Made by a program: the position numbers and the translations under genes. DNA of 22,749 nt, taken from NCBI GenBank assembly GCA_964643885.1, contig CAZXUI010000078.1:1-22749 (forward strand). Direction: 5' to 3'. The stretch comes from CAADGL01 sp964643885 (lineage in GTDB: Bacteria; Planctomycetota; Phycisphaerae; UBA1845; Fen-1342). The notes under the pieces are model-generated. The model was not told the DNA's origin. It searched no databases and saw only the letters and a list, made by a program, of their open reading frames with translations. Of this stretch, positions 13,334-21,357 are shown in pieces (position 1 is the stretch's first letter; every line of letters begins with the position of its first letter).

Positions 13334-15178
13334 ATGTCGACCATCGATCGGCAGGTAGGGCGGGCGCATCGTCGGCTGAATACGAATCAGTTTCTCGCCT
13401 GGTGCACGACCGGTCTGGGGGTGGCCGCCGCGCTCGCCGCCGCGTCGATCCTGATCGAGCGCGCCTTCGTCTTCGGCGTGCCGGAGCGGGTGCTGCTGCT
13501 GACCGCGCTGGCCGCCGGCGTCGCCGTCGCGCTGGTCGGCACGCTCATGCACTGGGTGGACCGCGTCTCGGCCGCCGTCGCGGTCGATCTCGCCGCCGGC
13601 ACGCGCGAGCGGATCAGCACGGCCGTCGTGATGCGCGGTGATGCGGATCCGTTCGCCCGGGCGGTCATCGTCGACGCCGAGCGGATCGCCACCGGAATGC
13701 GCATCGGCGCGCACCTTCCGCTGCGCGCTCCGCAAAGTTGGCCCTGGTCGGCCGGCGGTCTCGCCATGGCCGCCATCATCTACGCTTTCATGCCGCAGCT
13801 TCACCTGCTGGCCGGCGACGACGCGCCGGACGAGTCCGCCTCGACCGAGGCCCTCGCCGCGACGCAGGCCGTCGTGGTTCAGACGAACGCCGAGCTGAAC
13901 CGCGTCCGCAAGCTGGCCGAGGAGAACCCCAGGCTTGCGGACCTTGCCCGCGATATCGAGCCGGTCGACATCCCCGAAGACCCCGCGCTCAAGCCCGACG
14001 ACATCCGCCGCGAAGTCGTCAAGAAGATCGACAGCGTGCAGGAGAAGCTCCAGAAAGAGGAGCAGTCGCAGCAGCTCAACTCGCTCAAGGAGCTTCAGCG
14101 CGAGCTGGCCAGGCTCGATCCGAAGAAGGGTGATGATGCGGCCAGCAAGTTCGCCGAGGCGCTGGCCAACGGCGACATGAAGGTCGCCCGCGAGAAGCTC
14201 GAGGAGCTGCGCAAGCAACTCGCGCAGGCCGCGGCCAAGGGCGACGAGCAGGCCAGAAAGGCGCTCGCCGAGATGTCCGAGAAGCTCGACGACCTGGTCA
14301 AGCAGCTCGAAAAGCTGGCCGACAAGTCCGCCCTCCGCAAGGAGCTCGAGAACAAGGCCGGCCTCTCCGAAGAGGATGCCAAGAAGCTGCTCGAAAAGCT
14401 CGCCCAGATGAACCCCGACGATCTCCAGAAGCTTCAGCAGGCGCTTGCCCAGCAGCTTCAGAACTCCGGCCTGACGCAGGAGCAGATCAAGCAGCTCGCC
14501 CAGAAGATGGCCCAGCAGCTCAAGGCGCAGCAGCAGTGCCAGAGCCTCGCGCAGTGCATGGCCCAGGCCGCCCAGGCCATGAGCGCCTGCGCTTCGGGCG
14601 CGATGGCTCAGTCTCAGAACGCCGATGCGGCCATGATGCAGGCCGGCGCGATGCTCTCAGACCTGGAGATGGCGGAGGCCACGCTGGCCGACATTCAGGC
14701 CGCGATGGCGCAGCTCAAGGCGCTGCGCGAAGGCGCCTGCAAAGGCGGAAACTGTCAGAGCGATCAGTTCAGTAACCGAATCGGCAGCCAGGGTCCAAAT
14801 GCCGGGCTGGGCTACGGCTCGCGCATCGGCCGCGAGCGCGGCGCGCACAAGTACGAGGCGAGCAAGGCGCCCGTGAAGCTGACGGGCGGCCAGATCATCG
14901 GCCAGATGCTCATCGACGGCCCGCAGATCAAGGGTGAGGCCTCGGCCGAAGTGCGTGACGCGGTGACCTCGGCCGTCCGTGACGCGACCGACGCCATCGA
15001 CCGCCAGGCCGTGCCGACGCAGTATCAGCCGACGGTCCGCACGTATTTCGACGCGCTGGCCGGACTGCTTCAGCGCAGCGGCGGGCAGCTTCCGCCGCCT
15101 GCCGCCGCACCCGGCCAACCGGCTCCCGCCGCCGGCGGCTCCGGAAATTCGGGCGGCGCCGGCGGCTCCGACAAGTAG
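13334..15178 (+). CDS. Membrane-anchored coiled-coil protein, DUF4175-like
   Basis: A 614-residue protein with three hydrophobic segments near the N-terminus (about residues 23-42, 52-74 and 138-155). A long helical region rich in Glu, Lys, Gln and Ala follows (about 175-460), with heptad-like runs such as EKLQKEEQSQQLNSLKELQR and QQLQNSGLTQEQIKQLAQKM. Then come a short Cys-containing Ala/Met-rich segment (QCQSLAQCMAQAAQAMSACA), a Gly-rich stretch, a partly conserved domain (TGGQIIGQMLIDGPQIKG to YQPTVRTYFDALAGLLQR) and a Pro/Ala/Gly tail. This architecture resembles DUF4175-like proteins that in Planctomycetota usually accompany MoxR ATPase and von Willebrand factor genes, with a closing YxxxVRxYF element. 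Here no such partners are visible. It probably sits in the cytoplasmic membrane with the helical part in the periplasm or cytoplasm. Function unknown. Confidence 0.75.
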   Translation: MSTIDRQVGRAHRRLNTNQFLAWCTTGLGVAAALAAASILIERAFVFGVPERVLLLTALAAGVAVALVGTLMHWVDRVSAAVAVDLAAGTRERISTAVVMRGDADPFARAVIVDAERIATGMRIGAHLPLRAPQSWPWSAGGLAMAAIIYAFMPQLHLLAGDDAPDESASTEALAATQAVVVQTNAELNRVRKLAEENPRLADLARDIEPVDIPEDPALKPDDIRREVVKKIDSVQEKLQKEEQSQQLNSLKELQRELARLDPKKGDDAASKFAEALANGDMKVAREKLEELRKQLAQAAAKGDEQARKALAEMSEKLDDLVKQLEKLADKSALRKELENKAGLSEEDAKKLLEKLAQMNPDDLQKLQQALAQQLQNSGLTQEQIKQLAQKMAQQLKAQQQCQSLAQCMAQAAQAMSACASGAMAQSQNADAAMMQAGAMLSDLEMAEATLADIQAAMAQLKALREGACKGGNCQSDQFSNRIGSQGPNAGLGYGSRIGRERGAHKYEASKAPVKLTGGQIIGQMLIDGPQIKGEASAEVRDAVTSAVRDATDAIDRQAVPTQYQPTVRTYFDALAGLLQRSGGQLPPPAAAPGQPAPAAGGSGNSGGAGGSDK

Positions 15179-15244
15179 CATCCCTTCCGGGCGACGTGCG
15201 AGCCGCGAGCACGCGGCGCCCGGGCGTTCCGCGTACGTGATCTG

Positions 15245-15490
15245 AACAACGACCGTGCGCATGATCCGAGCCGCGACCGTGCGCATGATCCGAACCGCGA
15301 CCGTAAGGGAGCGGGCTGGGGGTGGCGCGGTGCCCGCGCAGCGCCGGATGACATCCACCTATCTCAGGCGCTCGTCCGTTGATGGCAGGTGTGTGCGAAC
15401 CGGCGCGTGTACGCGGGAGAGTCTCTCAAATGCGCCCGCTCCCTCACGGTCGCGGCTCGGTTCTCACGGTCGCGGCTCGGTTCTGCGCGC
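15245..15490. repeat. Dispersed inverted-repeat element, copy B
   Basis: A 27-bp left arm at 15290-15316 (CCGAACCGCGACCG ... GGGAGCGGGC) is complementary at 25 of 27 positions to a right arm at 15434-15460 (GCCCGCTCCC ... CGGTCGCGGCTCGG), enclosing 117 bp. Outside each arm the motif is repeated: CGAGCCGCGACCGT units at 24-bp period on the left (15267 and 15291) and CTCACGGTCGCGGCTCGGTT at 20-bp period on the right (15443-15462 and 15463-15482). The central 25 bases 15333-15357 are identical to copy A. It sits between the convergent coiled-coil protein and minus-strand membrane protein genes and fills most of that 342-bp gap. No gene is visible inside. Confidence 0.85.
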
Positions 15491-15520
15491 CTCGCGCGCG
15501 CCCGACCCGCCTCAACCCCG

Positions 15521-16096
15521 TCAATCCCTTCCGTCTCCTCCGTCCGCCTCCGCCGGCGCGACCGCCTGCTCAGACTCGTCCTCCTGCATCGACACCGCCA
15601 GGTTCAGGAAGCTCATGAACCCCTGCTCGCTCGGCCGCGCGATCAGCAGCAACACCAGCGGCAGCGCCGCCAGCAGTAGATCCTTCGTCGTCCCCAGCGC
15701 CAGGCACCCGCCCGCCAGCAGTCCCGCCGCCGCCAGCATCCACATCGACGCCCGCTTGCAGCGGTCGAACACCGGCGCGATCGACACCGCGCAGACCGGC
15801 TCGTCCAGGTCGCGGGCCGCCGCCGCCAGCGCCCGCTGCGTCACCACGGCCGTGATCACCAGCGCCGCAATCGGCAGCACGATCCGCGCCCACAGCAGCA
15901 GCGAGCCGACCGCCGCCCCCGGCCGCTGCGCGCCCCAGGTCCGCGCGACCGCCAGTCCGATCAGCCCGGCCGCCACCAGCGCGAATATGAGCAGGTTGTT
16001 CAGTCGGATCAGTCGCCGGACGATTTCGAATGGTGCTCGTGAGTTCGGGCGGGGCCCGGCGATCGCGTCATTCACGAATGGTCGTCCCGTCGTCAC
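15521..16096 (-). CDS. Small integral membrane protein of unknown function
   Basis: A 191-residue protein with about four transmembrane segments: LLIFALVAAGLIGLAVA (about 35-51), ARIVLPIAALVITAVVTQ (about 70-87), and two closely spaced ones within WMLAAAGLLAGGCLALG and DLLLAALPLVLLLIA (about 118-152). The C-terminal 35 residues are acidic and hydrophilic (MQEDESEQAVAPAEADGGDG). I do not recognise a family. The GTG start at 16094-16096 is chosen because it overlaps the stop of the DUF6115-like gene (GTGA), implying translational coupling; an internal GTG eight codons in is an alternative. It is the third gene of the larC operon. Its 3' end faces repeat copy B. Confidence 0.75.
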   Translation of the reverse strand: MTTGRPFVNDAIAGPRPNSRAPFEIVRRLIRLNNLLIFALVAAGLIGLAVARTWGAQRPGAAVGSLLLWARIVLPIAALVITAVVTQRALAAAARDLDEPVCAVSIAPVFDRCKRASMWMLAAAGLLAGGCLALGTTKDLLLAALPLVLLLIARPSEQGFMSFLNLAVSMQEDESEQAVAPAEADGGDGRD

Positions 16097-16755
16097 AGCT
16101 CGCGCAGGCTGAGCACCAGTTCCACCTCCCCCAGCGGAATCGCCAGCGCTTCGGCGATCTCCATCGCGCTGCGGCCTGCATCGCGCATCCGGAAGACTTC
16201 CGCATGCAGGGCCGACGCCAGCGGGCCGGCCGCCGCGCCCGGCGCCGCATTCTGCCGCACACCCGGGCCGGCCTCAACCCCCGCCGAGGCCGCATCCGCC
16301 GGCCGCTGCTGCGAATCGCTATCCTGCGCCTGCCCCCGCCCGCGCGCCAACCGCTGCCTGACCCGCTCGATCCGCCGCGCGGTCGCGTCCGAATCCCGCG
16401 CCGCACCCGCGGCCGGCCCGGCTACCGCGCCGCCCGACTCGCTGAGCAGCGACTCCAGCCGCACGATCCGCCGGTCCGCATCCTCCACGACTGCTTCGAG
16501 CCGCGAGAATTTCGTATCGAGCTGGGCATTCACCTCGCGCGAGACCTGCTCGAGCTGCACCAGCAGCTCCTCGAGCGACTCGCGCAACCGGCTCTGGCCG
16601 CGCAGCCGTTCGAACTGCCGTCGCGCCGCCGCCTGCGACTGTCCCGTCTGAGCATGCCTCCGGCGAAGCTGCATCAGCATGAAGCTGACCGCGCACAGCG
16701 CAAGCACGATCAGCCAGGTGTTGCCGAAGCCCGTCGCCGCCTCACCCAGGAGCAT
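16093..16755 (-). CDS. Membrane-anchored coiled-coil protein with C-terminal helix-turn-helix-like segment (DUF6115-like)
   Basis: A 220-residue protein: one N-terminal membrane segment (WLIVLALCAVSFMLMQL, about 14-30), a positively charged RRRH flank, and a coiled coil (about 40-110, FERLRGQSRLRESLEELLVQ and VSREVNAQLDTKFSRLEAVV). A low-complexity Ala/Gly/Pro linker leads to a conserved ending: EVFRMRDAGRSAMEIAEALA then IPLGEVELVLSLREL. That ending (R-D-A-G-x-S-x-x-E-I-A-x-x-L-x-x-x-x-G-E-V-E-L-x-L-x-L) matches the DUF6115-type helix-turn-helix element. ATG 16753-16755 overlaps the end of larC by 14 bp. The open frame extends further to 16842, but that part is the Arg-rich shadow of larC. 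Function unknown; the element may bind another helix or DNA. Confidence 0.72.
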   Translation of the reverse strand: MLLGEAATGFGNTWLIVLALCAVSFMLMQLRRRHAQTGQSQAAARRQFERLRGQSRLRESLEELLVQLEQVSREVNAQLDTKFSRLEAVVEDADRRIVRLESLLSESGGAVAGPAAGAARDSDATARRIERVRQRLARGRGQAQDSDSQQRPADAASAGVEAGPGVRQNAAPGAAAGPLASALHAEVFRMRDAGRSAMEIAEALAIPLGEVELVLSLREL

Positions 16756-17935
16756 TCGATTCCGCCCACGCCGCCTGCGCCGCCTGCTGCACGATCCGCA
16801 GCGACACGCCGTGTGCCCGCGCCGCCGCGGCACAGTCCTCATATTCCGGCCAGCCGCGCTCCACGCCGCCGCCCCCGCGCCCGACCTTCACGCGAATCCG
16901 CCCGAAGCGCGTCTCGACCGTCACGTGCTCGCGAGACAGCTTCCGCCGCGTCGTCAGGCTCCGCCGGATCCCCAGCGTCCCCGTCTCCGCGAAGACGATC
17001 TCCTCCAGCCGCGCCGTCGCCCCCGGCGCGCAAAGCACCGTCAGAAGCTGCCCCGGCCGCCCCTTCTTCATGATGATCGGCACCGCAAACACGTCCAGCG
17101 CACCCGCTTCCAGCAGCCGCCCGCTCGCGTACGCCACCACCTGCCCCGTCGTGTCGTCGAGCTGCGTCTCCAGGACCGCCACCGTGTCATACTCATCCCC
17201 GCCGGCCGCCGACTCCCCCTCACCGATCAGCACCCGCAGCAGGTTGGCCCGCGTCCGGCCCTCCCGCGTCCCGGCCCCATACCCCGTCGCCGTCAGCCGA
17301 ATGGCCGGCGGCGGCCCGAATCCGGCCGCCAGCGTCGTCAGAATGGCCGCCCCGGTCGGCGTCGTCAGCTCGCCCGCCTCGTCGCAGGCCGCCAGCGGCA
17401 CACCCGCCAGCAGCTCGGCCGTCGCGGGAGCCGGCACGGGCATCACGCCGTGCTCGCAGGTGACCGTCCCGTGCCCGGTCGGAATCGGCGAGCAGATCAC
17501 GCGCTCCACGCCCAGTTGCGCAAGCCCTGCGCACGCCCCGACGATGTCGACGATCGCGTCCGCCGCCCCGACCTCGTGAAAGTGCACCTTCTCGACCGTC
17601 GTGTCGTGGACCTTCGCCTCCGCCTCCGCCAGCCGCCGGAAGATGCGCCGCGCGTTCTCCGCCACGGCCGCCGGCAACCCCGCCTGGTCGATGATCCTGA
17701 CGATCTGCGGCAGGTGGCGATGCCCGTGCTGCTCCCTCTCGCTGATCCGCACATCGACGTGCGTCGCGGCGATGCCGTGTCGGCGGACCTTTTGCGAAAC
17801 GACCTCCACGCCCGGCAGCTTGAGCTGCGCCACGACCGCGCGCAGCGCTTCCGTCTCCCAGCCCGCGTCGATCAGCGCCGCCAGGATCATGTCGCCGGCC
17901 GCGCCGGAGAAACAGTCGAAGTACGCGGTTCGCAT
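16742..17935 (-). CDS. larC: Nickel insertion protein LarC (pyridinium-3,5-bisthiocarboxylate mononucleotide nickel chelatase)
   Basis: A 397-residue cytoplasmic enzyme that inserts nickel into pyridinium-3,5-bisthiocarboxylic acid mononucleotide to make the nickel-pincer cofactor of lactate racemase and related LarA enzymes, using CTP. Signatures in order: MRTAYFDCFSGAAGDMILAA (start), KVHFHEVGAADAIVDIVGA (about 115-133), SPIPTGHGTVTCEHGVMPVP, ELTTPTGAAILTTLA, and in the C-terminal domain ETQLDDTTGQVVAYASGRLL and IIMKKGRPGQLLTVL. Both the N- and C-terminal halves are encoded in one uninterrupted frame, unlike Lactobacillus larC, where a programmed frameshift joins two parts. No larA, larB or larE is visible. 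It is the first gene of a three-gene operon, overlapping the next by 14 bp. ATG 17933-17935 is the natural start. Confidence 0.95.
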   Translation of the reverse strand: MRTAYFDCFSGAAGDMILAALIDAGWETEALRAVVAQLKLPGVEVVSQKVRRHGIAATHVDVRISEREQHGHRHLPQIVRIIDQAGLPAAVAENARRIFRRLAEAEAKVHDTTVEKVHFHEVGAADAIVDIVGACAGLAQLGVERVICSPIPTGHGTVTCEHGVMPVPAPATAELLAGVPLAACDEAGELTTPTGAAILTTLAAGFGPPPAIRLTATGYGAGTREGRTRANLLRVLIGEGESAAGGDEYDTVAVLETQLDDTTGQVVAYASGRLLEAGALDVFAVPIIMKKGRPGQLLTVLCAPGATARLEEIVFAETGTLGIRRSLTTRRKLSREHVTVETRFGRIRVKVGRGGGGVERGWPEYEDCAAAARAHGVSLRIVQQAAQAAWAESNAPG

Positions 17936-18266
17936 GGATCGCTTCTCGCCCGCAGGTCGCGCCGCGGCCCGTGCTCAGCGCGGACAGACAGCGCCGTCTC
18001 GGCCCGAGCCGAGGTGCTGCGTCGCCGCGATTGTATGCGGGAGCTGACAAAAGGCACGCGCCCGGCCGCTGGCTGGCCTCGCTGGAGGAGAGTCTCGCGA
18101 GACGCTAGCCGGTCGACCGGGCGGTGCGTCGAGGGGAACTGGGACAGTCGCGAGGCATCGCGCCGGGAGCGAGGCTCTCGACCCGTTCCATCTGACTGAT
18201 GTCGCGCCGAATCGGCCGCGATTGCAGCCGCGAAGTGCCCCACCCATGCCGCGGGGGAAAAAGGAA
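17936..18266. other. Intergenic region upstream of larC; no gene seen
   Basis: No protein or RNA gene is supported in these 331 bp. It should hold the larC promoter (minus strand), but I see no convincing -35/-10 pair; a TACAAT on the minus strand (about 18029-18034) lacks a correctly spaced partner. Two perfect 12-bp palindromes lie 5 bp apart, GTCTCGCGAGAC (18092-18103) and CCGGTCGACCGG (18109-18120). They could be protein-binding sites or chance in GC-rich DNA. Confidence 0.5.
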
Positions 18267-18339
18267 CGCTCCCAACGGGATTCGAACCCGTGTCTTAGCC
18301 TTGAGAGGGCTATGTCCTGGGCCACTAGACGATGGGAGC
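18267..18339 (-). tRNA. tRNA-Glu, anticodon CTC
   Basis: On the minus strand the sequence folds as a full cloverleaf of 73 nt including discriminator G73. The acceptor stem is GCTCCCA with TGGGAGC. The D-arm TCGTCTAGTGGCCCAGGACA is nearly that of E. coli tRNA-Glu. The anticodon stem TAGCC / GGCTA encloses the loop CTCTCAA, with anticodon CTC reading GAG. The T-arm is ACGGG-TTCGAAT-CCCGT. CCA is not encoded (GTTCC follows). It has its own promoter and is divergent from polA. A U-rich TTTTT lies about 5 bp after the 3' end, without a separate hairpin. Confidence 0.97.
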
Positions 18340-18384
18340 GGTCTGCGCCCTGCCTGCTTCCGACAGGCCCGGTCGGAGCGGGGG

Positions 18385-18413
18385 AGAGTAGCCGCCGACG
18401 CGTCCGAAGTCAA
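18385..18413 (-). promoter_or_regulatory. Promoter of tRNA-Glu
   Basis: Read on the minus strand, TTGACT (18413-18408) and TACTCT (18390-18385) are separated by exactly 17 bp, five of six to the -35 consensus and three of six, including the key T-A and final T, to the -10. The start would be near 18378, about 40 nt before the mature tRNA 5' end at 18339. Confidence 0.6.
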
Positions 18414-18429
18414 CTTCCGGCCGCCTCTG

Positions 18430-18465
18430 CTGACGCGGCCCGCGACCCCGCATACCATTCACCCG
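18430..18465 (+). promoter_or_regulatory. Candidate polA promoter predicting a leaderless transcript
   Basis: CTGACG (18430-18435) and TACCAT (18453-18458) are 17 bp apart, each four of six to consensus. Transcription 7 or so bases after the -10 would begin at about the A of ATG 18466. There is no ribosome binding site before that ATG (CATTCACCCG), which fits a leaderless mRNA. The assignment rests on inspection only. Confidence 0.4.
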
Positions 18466-21333
18466 ATGCCCAAGTCGCTCTACCTCATCGACGGCCACGC
18501 CCAGATTTACAGGGCCTATTACGCGCCCTTCCCCGACCTGCACAGCCCCAGCGGCGAGCCCACGCGGGCCACGCACGTCTTCTGGCAGATGGTGCTCAAC
18601 CTGATGCGCGACCGCCGCCCGGACTACCTGGCGATGGTCCTCGACTGCTCCGACGAGACCGTCTTCCGCCGAGACTTTTACCCCGACTACAAGGCCCACC
18701 GCGAGCCGCCGCCAGAGGACCTGCCGGTCCAGATGGAGCGCATCATCGCCCTGGCCGAGACCCTCCGGCTGCCGATCCTTCGGCTGCCGACGTACGAAGC
18801 CGACGACATCCTGGCCACACTCGCCGCCCGCCACGCCGGGCCCGACCTGCACGTCTTCCTCGTCAGCAAGGACAAGGACCTCGAGCAGCTTCTCAATGAG
18901 CACGTCTCGCTGTATGACCCGGGCAAGGACGAGGTCATCACGCCCGACAAGCTGCGCGAATTGAAGGGCTGGGGGCCGGAGCAGGCGATCGAGGCTCAGA
19001 TTCTCACGGGCGACTCGGTCGACAATGTCCCCGGCGTACCGGGCATCGGACCAAAGACCGCCGCGAAGCTGCTCGCCAAATACGGCTCCGCCCGCGCCGT
19101 CGTCGAGCATGCCGACGAGCTCACGCCCAAGCAGCGCGAGAACGTGCTGGCCTTCGCCGGCCTGCTCGAAACCTCACGCAAGCTCGTCACGCTGCTGAGG
19201 GACGTTCCCGTCGAGCTCGACCTCGACCGCGCCCGCAGCGACGCCCTCGCCTGGCCGGCCCTGCGCGACGCCATGATCGAGCTCGGCTTCCGCCGCCTGC
19301 CTGACCAGGTGCCGGCCGGAACGCAGACCGACGCCGAGTCGGCCCCGCCGAAACGACCGTCCGCGGCGGCCGCCGCGCCGCCCGCGGCTAAACCCCGGCC
19401 GCGCCCGTCCTCCGGCGGCCTGTTCGACGATTTGCCCCCCGATCGGCCCGCCGCCCAGGCGGCCGCCCGCGCCACGCGCTCCGAGCCGGCCGACCATCCC
19501 CTGCGTGACCCGGCGCTCGAAATGCCCGACGGCGGCCGCTACGCGCTGATCGACACGCCCGAGGCGCTGGATCGTTTCATTTCCCAGCTTCGCACGCAGC
19601 GGGCCTTTGCCCTCGATACCGAGACGACCAGCGTCAGCCCGATCGACGCCGACCTGGTAGGCCTGTCGTTCTCCTGGGCCGTGGGCCAGGGCTGGTACAT
19701 CCCGGTTCGCGCCGCCGCCGGGGCGGCCTTGCCGCTCGGCCTGGTTCGCGAGCAGCTCGCGCCGATCCTCTCCGACCCGCAGACGACCAAGTTCGGCCAC
19801 CATCTCAAGTACGACATGATCGTGCTGCGGCAGCACGATCTGCCCGTCGCCGGGCCGCTGTTCGACACGATGATCGCCGCGTTCGTGCTCGACCCGCTGA
19901 TCGGCTCGTTCAAGCTCGACTATCTCGCCGAGCGGCTGCTGGCCCACCGCATGATCCCGATCACCGACCTGATCGGAAAAGGCCGCGACCAGTTGCCGAT
20001 GGACCAGGTGCCGACGGCGCACGTGGCCGAGTACGCCGGCGAAGATGCCGACTACACCTGGCGCCTCGGCCGCCTGCTCGAGCCGCGGCTGCGCGGCAGC
20101 GATCTGGAGCCGCTGTTTTTCGAGACCGAGATGCCGCTCGTCCGCGTGCTGATGGAGATGGAGTACAACGGCATCCGCATCGACACGGAGATACTCCGCC
20201 GGATGAGCGTCGAGATGGCGCGGCGGGCCGAGCAGATCACCCGCGAGGTGCACAAGCTGGCGGGCGCACCCTTCAACCTCGATTCGCCCAAGCAGCTCGG
20301 CGAGGTGCTCTTCGACCGCCTGAAGATGCGCGTCGTCAAGCACACCCGCACCGCCCGCTCGACCGATGCCGAGACGCTCGAAGTCCTCGCCCGCGAGACG
20401 CAGCACCCGCTGCTGGCGCTGATTCTCGAGTATCGGGAGATTCAGAAGCTGCGCGGCACCTATGTCGACGCGCTGCCCGCGGCGATCTCGAAGCGCACCG
20501 GCCGGGTGCACACGAGCTATCACCAGACCGGCGCCGTCACCGGGCGGCTCAGCAGCAGCGAGCCGAACCTTCAGAACATTCCCGTGCGGACCGAGCTGGG
20601 CCGCCAGATTCGCCGCGCCTTCGTCCCGCGCACGCCAGACGAGCGGCTGATCGTCGCCGACTACTCGCAGGTCGAGCTGCGCGTGCTGGCGCATTTCTGC
20701 GGCGACGAGGAGCTGATCCGCGCCTTCGAGCAGGATCGCGACATCCACGCCTTCGTCGCCGCGCAGATTCACGGCGTCCCGCTCGAGCAGGTCTCGCGCG
20801 ACCTGCGGGCCACCGCCAAGGCCGTCAACTTCGGCCTGATCTACGGCCAGACCGCCTTCGGCCTGGCCCAGGGCACCGGGATGAGCCGCACGGATGCCCA
20901 GGCGTTCATCGACGAGTACTTCAAGCGCTACCCGAAAATCCGCGGCTTCATCGACCAGTGCATCGCCGACGCGCAGCGAGACGGCTTCGTCCGCACCATT
21001 CAAGGCCGCCGCCGCCCGATTCCCGACATCCACTCGCGCAATCGCCCCGCCCGCGCACAGGCGGAGCGGCTGGCGGTCAACACGGTCGTGCAGGGCTCGG
21101 CCGCCGACCTGATCAAGACGGCCATGATCCGCCTGGCCGAGCGCATCGAGCGCGAGAAGCTGCCGCTGCGGATGCTGCTCCAGGTGCACGACGAGCTGGT
21201 CTGCGAAGCGCCGCGGAAGCGGGCGGATGAGCTTTGCAGCGTCGTCGCGGAAGTGATGAGCGGGGCGATCAGGCTGCGCGTGCCGCTGAAGGTCGACGCA
21301 CAGGTGGCGGATAACTGGCTCGAAGCCAAGTAG
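18466..21333 (+). CDS. polA: DNA polymerase I
   Basis: A 955-residue repair and Okazaki-fragment polymerase with all three activities apparently intact. The 5' nuclease domain (1 to about 290) shows LIDGHAQIYRAYY, YEADDILAT, SKDKDLEQLL and GDSVDNVPGVPGIGPKTAAK. A Pro/Ala-rich linker of about 60 residues follows. The 3'-5' exonuclease has D384-x-E386 in ALDTETTS, D450 in FGHHLKYD and D529 in YAGEDADYT, so proofreading should be active. The polymerase domain has TGRLSSSEPNLQNIP, motif A DYSQVELRVLAH (D732), the O-helix RATAKAVNFGLIYG (K785, F789, Y793) and motif C QVHDELVCEAP (H908-D909-E910). Phe789 matches E. coli Phe762, giving normal discrimination against dideoxynucleotides. ATG 18466 is chosen since the peptide starts at the family's conserved N-terminus; the frame is open further upstream through the tRNA gene, which cannot be coding. 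The membrane protein gene follows 24 bp later. Confidence 0.97.
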   Translation: MPKSLYLIDGHAQIYRAYYAPFPDLHSPSGEPTRATHVFWQMVLNLMRDRRPDYLAMVLDCSDETVFRRDFYPDYKAHREPPPEDLPVQMERIIALAETLRLPILRLPTYEADDILATLAARHAGPDLHVFLVSKDKDLEQLLNEHVSLYDPGKDEVITPDKLRELKGWGPEQAIEAQILTGDSVDNVPGVPGIGPKTAAKLLAKYGSARAVVEHADELTPKQRENVLAFAGLLETSRKLVTLLRDVPVELDLDRARSDALAWPALRDAMIELGFRRLPDQVPAGTQTDAESAPPKRPSAAAAAPPAAKPRPRPSSGGLFDDLPPDRPAAQAAARATRSEPADHPLRDPALEMPDGGRYALIDTPEALDRFISQLRTQRAFALDTETTSVSPIDADLVGLSFSWAVGQGWYIPVRAAAGAALPLGLVREQLAPILSDPQTTKFGHHLKYDMIVLRQHDLPVAGPLFDTMIAAFVLDPLIGSFKLDYLAERLLAHRMIPITDLIGKGRDQLPMDQVPTAHVAEYAGEDADYTWRLGRLLEPRLRGSDLEPLFFETEMPLVRVLMEMEYNGIRIDTEILRRMSVEMARRAEQITREVHKLAGAPFNLDSPKQLGEVLFDRLKMRVVKHTRTARSTDAETLEVLARETQHPLLALILEYREIQKLRGTYVDALPAAISKRTGRVHTSYHQTGAVTGRLSSSEPNLQNIPVRTELGRQIRRAFVPRTPDERLIVADYSQVELRVLAHFCGDEELIRAFEQDRDIHAFVAAQIHGVPLEQVSRDLRATAKAVNFGLIYGQTAFGLAQGTGMSRTDAQAFIDEYFKRYPKIRGFIDQCIADAQRDGFVRTIQGRRRPIPDIHSRNRPARAQAERLAVNTVVQGSAADLIKTAMIRLAERIEREKLPLRMLLQVHDELVCEAPRKRADELCSVVAEVMSGAIRLRVPLKVDAQVADNWLEAK

Positions 21334-21357
21334 GGCGAGGGCGGGAGCGACGGGGCG

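Noticed and set aside
11965..15490. Insertion sequence or composite transposon bounded by the two repeat copies
   Set aside because: The DNA between the copies holds only DUF72 and the coiled-coil gene, with no transposase, and no target-site duplication is evident.
16756..16842. Longer N-terminus of the DUF6115-like protein
   Set aside because: The extra 29 residues are an Arg/Cys-rich shadow of larC; ATG 16753-16755 immediately precedes the membrane segment.
18199..18465. Upstream extension of the polA reading frame
   Set aside because: It passes through the tRNA-Glu gene; the DNA polymerase I N-terminus begins at ATG 18466.
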